Shown: positions 35,318 through 61,301 of the stretch, one piece after another
Layout: each line of letters opens with the position of its first letter
Numbering within the stretch: position 1 is the first letter of the stretch
Assembly: GCA_964019165.1 (NCBI GenBank)
Contig: OZ025282.1
Span: 3,546,631-3,610,630 of the forward strand
Source of the DNA: Mastigias papua
Lineage: Eukaryota > Cnidaria > Scyphozoa > Rhizostomeae > Mastigiidae
Length of the DNA: 64,000 bases
Direction of reading: 5' to 3'
Notes under the pieces: generated by a model
What the model was told of the DNA's origin: nothing
Database searches by the model: none
Seen by the model: only the letters and a program-made list of their open reading frames with translations
Position numbers and translations under genes: made by a program

Positions 35318-38300
35318 CTATGAAGACAATCTGACTTTCAGAGTACCACAGGCTACCCGTGAATTATCAGATGCCAGTCTTGCGTCGAAGGAAACCTTGT
35401 AACTTCCCTGAAAATAATTTGAGACGTTTTAAATGTTGAAGACTAAATATAATGTTTCAAAAATTATGTTGCGATTCAATAGTATTTTATATAGGGGGAA
35501 ATTTGCATTCCTAATAGGGATTGAACACTAAAGAAGTAACAAGGGGCAGTCAACACAGTGAACAAGAGTACATGATGTTTGGAACGCCCAAAAAAGACGT
35601 CACTCGAATTGAGATTTAGGAGTATAGTGAGTAGGACAAACAAGAATTCGTATATAACTAGAATGATTGATGAAAGCAAACATGAACAAACTCTCTTCTG
35701 TAATATACAAGATCTGAACTTAAAATGACTCTCGTCGACATACACTAAAAACATCATGCCACATGCTACCAATGGATTTTTAGAATTCTAAAGGGCCTAT
35801 AATTGCCAGTTGGTCGCTTGTACAGTGGAATTTATAAGATAGACAAACCATAATACGGACACTTCTATAACAGACAGTAAGTAAAGGAACAGAACGTTCT
35901 CCTGTTCAAACGTCCTTCATATTATACAAGCAGACACTTCCATAACGTGGAAACAATAATTTGGAAAGAATATTGTGTCCGCTTTAGAGAGATCCCAATC
36001 TATAAAGCTATTTACTAAAAGAGTTTCAAAATCTTGTTAACTGTTACCTTACATCCTCGAAATGCCCCCGTCAAATAAGCCCTTCCCTCGAATAAGCCCC
36101 CATGCTAGAAATTCAGTTTGATTAAAAGTCCCCCTCGAATAAGTCCCACCTCAGATGATGATGAAGACTTTGATAAAGACTAATCCTTAGATTTAGACTG
36201 TTCTTTTAGTAATATGGAGAAAAGGAGTTTTGACTATGAGTTTTTTATGTGACACGATTTTATAAGCTCCCTTCGAATAAGCCCTCCCCTCGAATAAGCT
36301 CCCACCCAAAAAAGTATGAAAAATAGATAAGCCCCCAAGGGGGCTAATTCGAGGATTTACGGCGCATTGATACTTACACTACTCAGAAATGATGGGACAT
36401 TGATCGCAGGAAGAGTGATGGTCTGTTGAATGGGAAAGGTTCCACGGGGAGGTGGGCATTGACATGAAGGACAGAGTCTCGATACAGTAGAACAATCAAT
36501 GTTGTAGGTGCTGAAAGGAAAATAATGAACATTCAACTGATCACGTTCATTGAGCATATAGCGAAAGAGGCAACGCAGCAAAATGAATCAGGAGAGTAGC
36601 ACGTTAATAAACTAATTAAATCAAATATTTATGAATATAGAAAGGCCTTGTGCACCCAAAGAAAAATTAGACAGGCCAAATGGTAAACAGAATAGTTGAA
36701 TAGCTGACGAATTGATATTAATCGTCAAATCCAAGCCTATTACTACAGTGAAGTTCGTGTGATATCACATCCCTCAGACAAAATTCTGTAAATAAAATAG
36801 ACAAACTCTGCCACTTCTGTCAACAATTCACTTATATTTTGTATTCTATGAATCTAGGAAGAAGAATTAGATGCTACGAAACAGAGAGCTCATGAATATG
36901 TTGGATTTATAATTTCGCACAATTTGCCGACCAATTATACACATAATACTTAACATTTTTAATAGAATCTCATCATTCATGGGATGGGAGCCGCGCCCTT
37001 TTTGTAGGTGCTACTTTCCCCAAATTGTAGGTCCTACTTTCCCCACAGAGAATTTAGTGGAACTTGGTCAAATGGATGACCAACGTGCTGGATTGGAAAT
37101 ATCTCGTATATACTAAGGCCAGAAAGTTGCAGATGCCAAGGAATGAATGATTGTAAATATTATTCATTCTTCGTTATCACATAGTTAGCCCCATGCGTAA
37201 AAACACATTTTCAACCTAAAATTGTAAGACGGGCAAGTGGGGAAAAACCTTTTCAGCTATTTGGGCAATGTCCCTTCAGATACACATGTATCCAAAATGG
37301 CAGCATCTCCAATTGTGCAATTATAAAGATTAAGGACAAGACTGACCAACTGCCAACATTTGAAACGCATGGAAGACTGACGTATCCCCACAAAATCTTC
37401 TTTTGTACTTTGACACTAACTTTGAGTCTTGCGGCTGAGAAATCTTTTCTTACGACAAGACTTCCCTTGATAGGCAGCTTTCCACCCGAAACCAAGCGAA
37501 TGGGGTCGGGTATTGCGCCTGGCCTAATTATCACTGGAGCATTGCGATCTGAAAAACAAGACATTATCTGTGATTATAATCAATTGAGTATCTACTGAAG
37601 TAATAGGATACAAGGCACTAGCCCCTTGCTAAACCTCAAACCGTCTAAGTGCACCACAAGTACTTGTCAGAAGAGGGTTTTTAATATTTGCCACCTTAAC
37701 AAGTAAAAGAGAGCGAAAGCTACAATTGAATGAAATCTTCAAAAGACTGGATGAAAAGCACTGTTTTAGTAATATGATATAGCAGTGGATAGCAAGAAAA
37801 ACAACAAGTATTTGTTTACTAGCGCATTATGCTCGCAAAAACGGCTTTTTATCATCCATAGGTGTGTTTCACCATTCGAACTTGCTCTCAGATAAAGACG
37901 TCCAAAATTCAGACAACAGAACACAACTTATCAATTAGCATAAAGCATCCTCCTCAGACTTGTTACTTTGTTCACATAGTTTGACAGTCCAGGCCCGAAG
38001 CAAGGGGTGACCTAGGGGGCAAGGTCCCTCCTGAGATTCCATAAATGATCAGTTCCCCCCTCAGAAATAGAGCGCTCGAAACCACTTGTCGCATTACTTA
38101 GCGTTAATTGTCAGACTTAAGCCTAAATCATGTAATTCAATGCATTTTGGCTACTACTGGAGGTTACCAGGGCACCTAGCTGATCGACTCTCACTTTGTT
38201 CAGATTATGTGTGCCCCCCCCCCCCCTAACAAAATCACGTTGGCTACATGCCTGTGACAGTCTTCAAATTGATAAGCGGATGTTTTACCCTGTAATGAAC

Positions 38301-38469
38301 TAACAGTGAATAGAATCGTGTAGAAAGCTACGTAGAAATGTCTCCAAGTATCGCATACAACTTTTAATAGAAATACTTTGTATCGCCTTAGAAGACACTT
38401 ACCGCAGTTTGAGAATGAAGCAGCATATGCAGAGGCTGCAACAGCCAAAAGGCAGATAAACCTTATCAT
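35318..38469 (-). CDS. GM2A: GM2 ganglioside activator-like lipid-binding protein
   Basis: Four exons: 38403-38469, 37347-37548, 36378-36510, 35318-35407; GT-AG throughout, phases consistent, 163 aa. A signal peptide (MIRFICLLAVAASAYA) is followed by an ML-type beta-sandwich. Matches to vertebrate GM2A include the first Cys in FSNC, PDPIRLVSGG, LKVSVKVQKK, the pair around LPCVSNVGSC, then CQCPPPRGTFPI and VPSFLSSGSYKV, ending GTLKVRLSS. The mature part has eight Cys (22, 83, 90, 96, 103, 106, 108, 154), as in the four-disulfide family fold. GM2A lifts glycolipids out of lysosomal membranes for hydrolases. The four-exon layout matches the vertebrate gene. Its exact ligand here is unknown. Confidence 0.9.
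36053..36356. mobile_element. Inverted-repeat element in GM2A intron 3
   Basis: The ends carry CCTCGAAATGCCCCC (36055 onward) and GGGGGCTAATTCGAGG (near 36340-36355). The inside holds several CTCGAATAAGCCCCC copies in direct orientation. It is non-coding and lies about 16 bp from the splice donor of GM2A exon 3. Confidence 0.6.
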
Positions 38470-41400
38470 CTTGGCGCACTTGTGAAAACTGAAATAGTTA
38501 CTGATGGTAGGCGCATTGGCTCACAAGATGCAGCTGGGCTCTTTTATAGGTTGGTATTGTATAGTATCAAATTGCAACAGTAAAAAATCTGCTTAGCTGA
38601 TTAATCAGTACTTTGTTGATCCTTAGCCATATTAATTGTACAGTGATTGCATACCTAACACACCTGGAGACTAACTGACGGAAATTCAATTGAAACTGAA
38701 GCTAGAGAAACATATAAAGGGCAGGTGGTAAAAGATTTGCTCTCTGCTCTTGATCGTATACCTAATAAAGCCAATTGAAGTTTACACAGGCATGAGGGGC
38801 TTTGCTACTGCTAATCAAATGGCTAGGATTCTATCAAAGTAAGTGAAAAATAATTTACATGTTATTATGGTCCATAATAACAAGTGATATCCGCTTTTGC
38901 TACTGTATATGTAGGTCTATAGATAGTTGAGCTAGACTAAGGAGGCATGGAAATCAAGTAGAAAGCAACGCCAGAGGTACATATCTCCAAAGGAATTAAG
39001 TTTTAGTTTTCTCAGCTGTAGCATTTAGGAAAGTTTTGCAGGACTTTCTTGTTTCTATTTAATGAACAATGCCAATTCGCGGAAGTAACTTGAATATATT
39101 TAAGGTAGCCAGAAACTTCATTTTCTCAGCAACCGTATATGCGATTGCAATAATACGCGGTAATCTTGAGAGCGCAGTCAAATATACCGCATCCTTGGTT
39201 TCTTCTTGTAAATGAAGTTTCTGATCATCTTATATATGATTTTATTGTTTCGTGTATAGGATTCCGCAAGCACGAATATACATATATAATATATATATAC
39301 ACACATACTCACAAGTCCTTTGATAAATGCGTTTTTAAACAAGATATATGGCTAGTCAAGAAAAAACGCTTGGTTGACATCCCGCACACAGCTGCATCAG
39401 AAAAGGTGTTTTCCACACAATATATACAAAAATATAAATATATATCTTTGCCCTTTTTGCAAAAGTGTGTTGTCACCGCTATGGAGCATGATGCATAAAA
39501 TAAAGAAGGGTAAAAAGTAAACACTGAAAATGCTACAAATTGCAGAAATCGTCAACTCAATAAATTCTTATGTGCTAATTTTGTTACATATAACTAGATC
39601 TAGCAATGATACAAGAAAAAGTGGCCATGAACAAGGAAAAAGTACAAATCAGTCGAAATCTGTTACAGTCAACAATATCACGTTAGATAAAATTTAAACC
39701 GTAAACAAAGCAGTAACTACAACAACACGAGAGAAAGGAGCTCTTCTTTGCAATACATAGCCCTTTTCAACATATGTGAATATTCTCACAAATATTGCTG
39801 TCAAAAAAATAGTAGATAAACATGTTCCCCGCGTATATTGTTACGTAAGAAGCTAAAACTGCCAAGAAATAATAACGTTGCGAGTGACATTTTTCAAATT
39901 TTCAATACTACGTACATTAAAATGCATTCAAATTTCATACTTTACTTCATTCTCAAATTTTAATTGGACTTAAAGTAAGGCATTTTCTACAAATCAATAG
40001 CGTCTAAGATAAAATTTACCATCGAAAAAGAACACAAAATGAGCTGATATGAAATAGAAAATAAATCCCGACATATGCAATGATACTGATCCGGCTTTAA
40101 TGAGGACGTAAAAAATCTAATTTGAGTGCTGAACTGATAAGAAATCTGCAAATAGGTTATAACTAATGACTTTGAAATTGGTGCTGATAATGATAGGCGT
40201 GCTAGCTCGAATCAAATCTTATTTCAGCACCAAATTGAAATGTCATTCGGATAAAAATTCAAAATATCCATATTAACAACGATATGAATAGCTAATCCTG
40301 GATTGGTTAGCGAATTCAACAATACTATATAACTTCGAAAAAGTATCATGGAGACTTAATTATTCACGACATGTTTTAGTGTTGGCTCATATAATTACCA
40401 AATACATGCCATATCAAAACTCAGGCTTGAAATCCCTTCTTCTCCATGATATAATCAGAAGGTAAAAGTATAAATCTGGAGCGAGGTCTTCATCAACCGT
40501 GACGGTTACCCGAGGGGGGTTACTAACAACTTCTAGTTCTAGCACGGAAGCTTATTCGGGGGGGGAGGGAGGGGCAACTCGATCATTTTAAGTAGTGTCT
40601 ATCCTCACCAAAAATATACACAGGGAGTAATAAAAAATGATAAAGACATCTTTAATTACTATCGATGTCGATCATGAAAAAATACAATAGCTAAAATTAT
40701 CAAATATGATACGTAAGTACCGGTAGAAACCGAAATGACATATAAATCATTTGGTAAACGACACTGCATTACTCCGTTAAGGCAAATGAGGCAGGACATA
40801 TTTACAGTACGAGGCTCTCGTATGAAAGAGGGCGCTTATTTCAAACACAAAAATATCGTACCCAAGAGTGATCCATACTATAGCTTTACATAATGCGCAT
40901 CACTAGACATATGTAGAAACCAAGACGGTATAAAATAAGGCCTATCATTGTCTTCATCGAAGAAAAAAGTTCACATTGTAATCATATAGGCCCTAAGGGG
41001 GTGCATCTAGCCAAGAATGGGTGCATCAACTAGCTACTGACTATGGCGAATTAAATTCTCGGTGACAATCTGATTCATCTATATGACTAAACCATTAAGG
41101 AATTACTCAAATCAACGTGGTCTAATCATACAAAATATGTCTAAGTCGAACTTTTGTGATTGTTCGCTACAAATAACGAGCGGCCTCCTTGCCAATTTAC
41201 AAATCCCCATCATCAATGCTAGGAGATTTTCGCTCCTTCATCACCTTCTTTGCTTTCGTCTTCGCTGATGAAGTCCCATCCGAGACCTAGAAATACCACC
41301 CTTTTAAATACCTCGAACAACGAAGAAGCCCGTGGGCTCTGCTGAGAGGAGCTGTAAGGCATAAAACTTTCATTTCTACTCAAATGTAGAGATACACTTC

Positions 41401-41810
41401 CTTGACCCTTACATGAAGACTGATGTTGCTCTTCCTGTTAGGATTACACCCAACATCTACACAAAATTACTTTCCCCCAAACAAAATAGATCACACGCTG
41501 CCAATAGTAATTGTAAAGCCAAAAAATCATAGTGCCTAACATATTTTAACCCCATTTAACTTAAATAACATTCAAGCGAAAAAGTATTGAAAATCAAACG
41601 AAACGAAATTGTTTTGAATTTGTAGCTCAATTCCATCAACAGAACAACTCAATCTATATTCAAAATGCTACCAATGATTAAGTGCATCTAGAAAATGCTC
41701 CCTACATTTTTTGCGGTCTGGGCAAATGGACAGCACTGCAATTAACGACGTCCCTGCGCAGTGGTCTCTATCACTGTATTAATTGTAACTACAACACACA
41801 CAAACACACA
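38470..41810. other. Non-coding interval, no gene seen
   Basis: Holds the GM2A upstream region. I found no exon, RNA gene or clear repeat apart from short low-complexity tracts (TA-rich at 39280-39300, a G-run near 40560). Confidence 0.5.
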
Positions 41811-41860
41811 TACATATATATATAAAAATATATATAAAAAAAAATATATATATATATATA
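41811..41860. repeat. TA-rich low-complexity tract
   Basis: Short TA runs that border the SINE at 41861. Confidence 0.8.
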
Positions 41861-42267
<407 letters not shown>

Positions 42268-42269
42268 CA

Positions 42270-43101
<832 letters not shown>

Positions 43102-43229
43102 TGTTATTACACCTAAGAGTAGATAACACACCAAGGAAATACGGACTTATAGTCTATAACGATAATCAAACGTGTCAAAAGACTCGTGTGGAATTCCAAT
43201 TAAAAATGTGTGTGACAGAAATTGAACAG

Positions 43230-53937
<10,708 letters not shown>

Positions 53938-55221
53938 CTTGAAGAGGTTACGACTGAGCCCACTTAACCAGTTGTAGAGTGTCGTCGAGAACAACCTATT
54001 GCACGCCTCCGAAGAGGCGCTTCAAGCCCCAACAACTGATAGGAACTGAAACAATAAATTTACAGACCAATGACCTGTACATGGTTCAATACACCATTGG
54101 GCACGTCTTCAGAAATAAGTTACTGAGTTGCAGCGTAAAAGCATACAGTCAAAAACTGTATAAATAAAAATATAGTGGACATCTCGTATTGTTCCCATCT
54201 ACCATCAATTTAGAAACAGGGATACTGGACTTTTGAGCAATGGCCTCCGAAGGCTGCCTGTTGGTGCCAGGGTACCTCACTTCATTCAAAGCATAACAAT
54301 AACCATGAATACGTGACGATGCGTAGTTCTTTTATAAGGTCTTTTAAAAAGCACTTTGATCAGGGCCTAGCTACTATTTCTGGACCTCTTCAGACTACAT
54401 TGTAGTTCTAAGAGTTCCATAAATCGCATATTACATAATGCAGACAATGCAGGTACCAAGTATCGCAAGTTTCAATAGGAATCCCTCTGTGAGATGCTGC
54501 TACGTGGATTAAGCACAATACATGGTAATTTGATTCCTCAATTTTCCATTGTTTGCAGTGGTCGAAATACTTGCAATCGAAAGGTTCCTTACAGATCGTT
54601 GTTTTTAGTATTAAAAGTTCCTTAAATTGTTGGCTTTCTTCATACAAGCTTCAATTGTGATTCCTTACAAAGTATACGTGCATTGCTACAATAACATTCA
54701 AGCAACATCCCAGTGAGCTTGGGAACAGGAGCTTCAAGGGCTTGCCACAAGAGCTACCCTCCCACTTTCACTTCAACGAAGGAAACGATTGGAAACTTTT
54801 ATGTGCCTTGCAGCAACCAATTGGATGACAGTTGCCCAAATTCATCAGTGCGCATAAAGATAGTTCGTTCCTCGCAATGTCATCATCATCAAAACTTTTT
54901 CGATTTGAAGACATCAGGTAAGATCCCTCATCTTGAAGTGCTATAGTTAACCGAAAGAATCATTCACTGCCGTTAGATATTACAGCATGTGGATGTGAAT
55001 GTTAAGCGGCTGTAATTAGAATGATTACCAATACAACGAGCAAATGCAATAATACTCTGATAGTAGGACAAAAATTGAATTCTCTATTGTCTTACCATTA
55101 TGGACAATTGAGCAACAAACTAAATATGAACAAGACAAAAATAATACATATTTCGTATAACAAATAATGCGATAAAGTTGTAAATTATTGGGTGGTAATT
55201 GAAAGTCAAATATTGATATCG
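53938..55221. other. Interval between OSTF1 and SNX27
   Basis: Contains the SNX27 upstream region and the OSTF1 3' end. No exon or RNA gene is recognised. Confidence 0.5.
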
Positions 55222-58200
55222 TCAGTCTGAATCTTCATCCGCGCCGTAATCGTTTGTAGCTAGACCTAATGGATAGGAAAGATATGAATTTGATGTCAGA
55301 AATATTTACTAATAAATGCAAGAGACAAATCATATACAACAAAACAAACATTCGATACTAAACTATGCTATTGGAAATTGGAGACTTGACCCACTGAAAG
55401 CGTGCATTATTCATAACAATATTGTTTATATTTACAATATGTCTAAACCATGAGGGTTGAAAGAGCAATACAAAATAGGTTGGTGAAATACTATGTCAGT
55501 GGTATTATATGAACTATTACTGTCTAAAAACATAATATTTACTATACAAACTAAAAATTTGTGCTTAGATGAACATCCCACGGAAAAATCCAGAAGTCCT
55601 ATCATGAAACTTTATCTATCCAGGTGCAAAAACATGGCATAAAACCCCACTACAAATAAGAAAGGTTCCAACATCACCAACTTCAACATGAAACTTGTGG
55701 GATTCCAACAAACGTAGCACCATCAAATTGTAGAATTCTAACAAGGAAATCAGTGAATTCAAGGCTCATTCCTATGCAGTACACTTTGTTCCGACGGCAT
55801 GGTTTATTGTGCCTGGGCATACGCATCAAAGGTGAGGATGATCGTGACTTGAGAACAGATGCTAAACCGCAAAGTGGTGTGGTAGAAAAAAGTCGCCCTT
55901 GCGAAAACCTGCACTCATTGAAAATTATCAAGTGTCAATAACACTCCGACCTCGTACCCACCTGCTCGATCTTTAAGAAACGACGCCGCTTCTGGGTTTC
56001 TCGCCAAGTCATACGGCCGTTTCTTCTCGTTGTTTCTTATTTCTTTGTCAGCACCTAAAATAGACATGTACAATCAATATTTATGCCGAATATTTACAAA
56101 ATTCAATTACATTCAAATAAGGCTAAAGTGAGTCATCTGCTAGACAGTTCAAAAATATTACATTTATGGCTGATAGATGATGATCGTGGCCAACTAAATC
56201 CTACTTTACAATAAAATTGTTAGGCTATGCGATCACAGGATATGCTAGATCCTTGATTGAAACTGCAGTCCTACTACTTTCATGTCTAGCTAGGCGACAT
56301 AACACAGCGGTATGTTGAGGGACTCTCAAGGAGGGGATGGGGTAGAAAAATAAATTGACCGATGTGCTTGAACAAGGTTGAACAACTACCGACAAGCCAT
56401 GACCGCTATGGTAACTTCTACCGACAAACTGACAAATTATTGACAGCACCAGCAAAAAGTGGGCGCCTCACTTCACACCTTCACTTCGGTGCACCCCTGG
56501 TTACTAGCTACATGCATCATAGGCCAAATGTGCGAACACGATATGTTACATATATGTACTGTATGGACATATATAACGTTCATAAAACGTACACGATATG
56601 CACGAACAAGATACAAATCTACCACATTGATTGGAACGTGTGTGACACTTGCAAATTCAATCTAAGTGCTGTTTGCCTGCACAAGATAACATCCACAAGA
56701 CAGATTCGATCTACTGCAAATACTTCACCCTCTATCTTTTATAACAGTATTAAAAACAAAAGTCCTAACACAACTCATAAATCAGTAAAAAAGATATCGA
56801 ATAAGCAAAAGATGTCATCTATCAAAAGTCCTCCCTTCGGACAAGAATCGAACGAGGAATTACAGCATAAGACCGTATCAAACTGTGCAACCACAGATCG
56901 CAGATCAAGAGAAATAAAAAACTGCCATTGGTCTGGAAGAAAACAACAAGTGATGAAATCTTTTACCTCTTTGGAGCAACACTTCAACGATATCTGCATG
57001 TCCTTTCCATGCGGCATTATGAAGTGCGGTGTCTCCGAGTTTATTCTGGAAGAATGAAACCCTCAACATAACTGTTAGGAAACCAGTATCCCTAGAACTC
57101 GAAACGAATTTTGTATACTGTACATAGCTCGCTATTTATCTAGTGAGCACATTTGATGATAAAAACGCAAGTAGTGTTAAAACCAATGTTGATCACTATA
57201 GATTGAATTCAAGAAAATTACGACTTGTGCAAAGGATAGCTACTGAGCTCCGATGATAAAATTTGAAGGCTCAGAATGATTAAATTGGCAATACGGGATA
57301 CTTGGAGTCACTGTAATGGCTTGGTATGGTTGCAAACAAGTATTTGAATGAGATTGAAACAGATGTAATCTCTGCTTGGTATGTTTTACTTCCAAGAGAT
57401 GCGCTATAAAGGCAATGATGATGCTATTCAAATACCTCAGAAGAGACATATTTAACAGAGCATAAAATTATTTCAATATGAGAGACTACTTAAATTCTGG
57501 ACCTACAAACCTGTACGTTAACTTCAACATGCCGTAGATTTAGAAGTTCCACTGCACATTCTGGAAACAAACAAGCGCATAAACAAAAAAATATTTCTTG
57601 GCTACAAATGATATTTCAAATAATAAATATTTTAGTGAATCATCATCATCAGTCTATTGGTGATTGGTACCCTGCGCTAGGTAATAGTGAAGTTGTTGGC
57701 ATAGTGTTTAATGGCCTCAATAAAGCATTTGAAACTGTTGATCATTCCATCCTATGTAATAAACTACGGTATTATATGGTCACTGATAGGGAGTTTTATG
57801 GTTCTAGTCTTATATTACCAACAGGAAGCAACTTGCAGAGTAAATGGTACAGATGTACAACTACATCCAATAAATATAGGAGTGTCACAAGGCTCTTGTC
57901 TTGGCCCTCTCTTTTGTCTTGTAATACATGTATGATCTTCATGTAATAGTCTGCTAAAGATTTGTTGCTATATTTCTGAGGATACTGGTTTCCAATTTCC
58001 AGCTTAAACTATACATCAGCTAAGAGGCTTTAATGTAGATTTAGCTCCTTTGACAACTGGATGATAGGAAACAAACTGTTATTTAATGTAAAGAAAACTA
58101 TGGCTATGAAAATAGCTACCCAAGGAAAACCCCAGACACCAAAGGGCAAGCCAGATCTGGACATAACAGACACAAGTCTTCAGAAGCCTCAAGACAACAA

Positions 58201-61200
58201 GTAATTTGGTGTTCAAACAAATGAATGGCTTGCATGGATAAAACATATCAATTAAATTTCTGAGAAGGTATCACATGATACAGTAAGACTGCAACATTTA
58301 AACAGCACTCTACTCTAGTAAATCTCAAAAAACATATACATGGGTATTTATGAACCCCCTTTTTAATACTTTTGCTAAGTATAGGGATGCAGTAGTAAAA
58401 GTGAGATTTATATGCTTCAAAAATTCCAGACCAGAGCAATCCAAATAATACCTAACAGTAAGTTTAATGCTCCATATAAGCCCCTTAAACTAGGACATAA
58501 ATCCATCCAAGAAAATGCTGATGATAATAAAAACTCAGCACTTTTGACAAAGATGGTCTTGCTGCAAGGTACTTTCAAAGACACCCTACTAAAATGCTAA
58601 AAGCTCACAGCACATCTCAAATCCTTGCAAATACATTTATCAATCTTAGGACATTGAAGAAAACCACATCCAATAGACAAAAGGGGTTCTGATTTCTGAA
58701 CAATTCATCAGCTAAGGCTAAAGAGACACCTGCTAAACAATAGCAAAGAAGTATGTATAGAGGTACAGAGTTTCTCAACTATACAAAAAAAATAACTGTG
58801 ATATAATGGTTTATTATACTTTCAGCTCAGTTAATTCATATAACGTATGCAGCAATGATGCTTTGACAAATGAAATATCCTAAAAGCACTATCCTCAAAT
58901 TCAAAATGAAAGCTCACTACTCAGGCCTGCACTTGTCAGTATGAATCAAAATATGACAAATCCTGATTCAAATAGGTGGAAACTGTAGGCAGTTATACTT
59001 ACGGGTATGACCTCCAGCTGCAGCCCAGTGGAGTGCAGTTGAACCAGATTTATCAAGACTATTGGGAGAAACCTTGAATCGAATAGTATTAAGCAAATTT
59101 AAAGGTAGTGTAAGAAAGTCAGCAAGCATGATCAATTTTTGGAATAGGTTAAGGTAGTGAGTCCAAGTGGGTCTGAGATTTGGATTTTATCAGAAGGTTG
59201 GCTTATGTCACCTATTAAGAGAAGAATTAGCTGACTTTTTATTGGGCTCTGATGCCTAGTCTCTGAATCTCTTATTGAAAATGCTTTCTAAATCCCAACT
59301 CTCCTATGTGCATGGAGTATTCTCTTCTAAGTATTCAGTCTCTTCACAAGTTTTCCACATTCTAATCACCCATGAGCTTCTGCTGCTCTACCCATACTGA
59401 AACACATTTGTTCATGTCATAACAACACAAGAGCCACAAGTCTAATATCCAACCAATATCAGGCATAATTTTATCATAAATGAATTCATATGCTAAGGTC
59501 TATCTTCTATGCTCATAACTCAGTTGAACTTTTGTAGAATGTCTGCTTCTGCTTAATGCTAAATAAAAACTGTGATCATGAAATTAACAAATTGTAGGCT
59601 ACCTTGTTTACAATGCATTCCCTTAAGAAACCCAAATTTCCTAAAAGAACATAGAAATGTATAAAAATAATTTCTGACTATTGAAAAACATAAATGAGAA
59701 AATGATACAATATCCAAATGTATTGACATGAATGAAACAGCTGTTCTACTGATAGGCCTAAAGGGAGCAATTTGGAAGAAAAGAATAAAAACCTCGTTTT
59801 GCCGCCTCGTGCATTGGATGCTCCACTGATTCAGTGCTCTCTTCAACTATTTAGGAATTCATAGAAAAAAGTCAACAACAAATTTCACAACATTGTACAA
59901 GATGTTTAACTTGGCGATGTAGTTAGATAGTTGAACTAATGAGAATGATGATAAAATGAACAAAGTATCAACATGATTAATGGATAATTATGGTGACAAT
60001 GATTATTGTACTGATGATGCTACAAACTTCAATAATGTATTCAAATACAACTGTAAACCTCACTTAGTAATAAGAAATTCTACAGGTGGCTACTTGGGTA
60101 TAAAGGCAATACTGGTGAAAATAACTATGATGAAAACAATGATAATAATGTTCATAACAATAACTGAAAATCGCTGGTATTAATATGACTACACTTTATT
60201 ATTTACTATTAACAAATTACCATAATTTGATGGGATCATTCCCTCTTGAGTTCCAACTTTGGCCTTCCACCAACCAGATTGGTCACTCTACATACAAAGA
60301 GAAGTTGATCTCGAATAGAGAAAACACAAATCATAGGGATCTTCAGTCACATATCATACACACACCACTACAAACAAGTTAAACTCCAGGCTATTCATTT
60401 TTCAAGAATGATAGCAGTAATTATTCACAACACTATTTATGAGGATGACAAAAAACAGTCAAAAGAGCAACCAAATCCAAGTTCCAATCTTGTGTTAAAA
60501 ATTGCAAGGTCTCTGGGAAATGAAGATTAGTATTACTTAAAAATTCTACTTAACAAAAACACCCATATGGGAACTAAGTGAAACTTTACCTTGTCAATGA
60601 TATACAAAATATCTCCTTCCTGAAAGCTTAACTCATCATTCTTCAAAAAGAGAGGAAAGTATTCAGAATTCAATTGTGGTTTAATAGTCAAATGAAACAA
60701 TTCATTTGAGATTTTATAAGAAAAGTACTAGAAAAATAAGAGGAAAAGAACATCATACATGCAAACACTGTTAGTTGTCCTTAAGTTGACAAACATTTAT
60801 TGCATACTCTACTATAGTGTTATAGGCCTTTCATGAAAGTGTCATTAAAGACACAACTATCAAAACTTCAAACAACTATCAACATGCTCCTGTCTGAACA
60901 ATATTATGGTAGGAAGATTTGGAAAGACAATATCACCTGCTGTGCTGCATAGTTATATAGGGCTCTAACAACTTGTACGTGTCCTGCAGAATAGAATTAA
61001 GTAAAAGACTACAAAGGCAAATGTTTAATCCAACAAAATTATCAAAAACCCGTGGAGAGTATAATATCACTTCGTCATTTTGGAAATTACATCAGAAACA
61101 AGTGTGACTGAACCAAAAAGATATGTCTATTTGCACTCCAAACTTCATTTACCATCATTCTGCACAGGGAAATGAAGCGTTAGTGTAACATCAAATCCTA

Positions 61201-61301
61201 CCAACGTTTTATAATCAACTACAGGTAGCAGTTAAGTCCTACATACACTATTTACCTGGCCTTGAAGGCGGTGGTGGAGCCGGTCTGCTTGGTCTGGACA
61301 T
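55222..61301 (-). CDS. OSTF1: Osteoclast-stimulating factor 1 (SH3 and ankyrin repeats)
   Basis: Eleven exons: 61256-61301, 60937-60983, 60590-60640, 60221-60287, 59793-59846, 59603-59640, 59003-59072, 57511-57560, 56967-57045, 55962-56054, 55222-55265. Phases fit and the product is 212 aa (human 214). A Pro-rich start ([12 protein letters not shown]) is followed by SH3 at about 16-72 ([36 protein letters not shown]), then ankyrin repeats at about 76-195 ([57 protein letters not shown]), and an acidic end (ADEDSD) as in vertebrates. It is a small cytosolic adaptor linked to Src-family signalling and actin. The 38 nt exon 6 and the weak donor GTTTTT after exon 5 are unusual, but both are required by the protein match. 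Confidence 0.95.
57640..58800 (+). pseudogene. Decayed LINE reverse transcriptase in OSTF1 intron 7
   Basis: The plus strand encodes fragments of a LINE RT in changing frames: [46 protein letters not shown], then [15 protein letters not shown] and [11 protein letters not shown]. The YADD region is lost. It is antisense to OSTF1. Confidence 0.8.

Noticed and set aside
41264..41300. Hammerhead ribozyme starting CTGATGAAGTCCC
   Set aside because: After CTGATGA the stem II region does not pair up to a GAAA at the right place and no stem III or cleavage triplet is seen.
56362..57057. 231 aa plus-strand open frame
   Set aside because: It overlaps OSTF1 exon 9 on the opposite strand, has no recognisable domain, and its composition fits chance.
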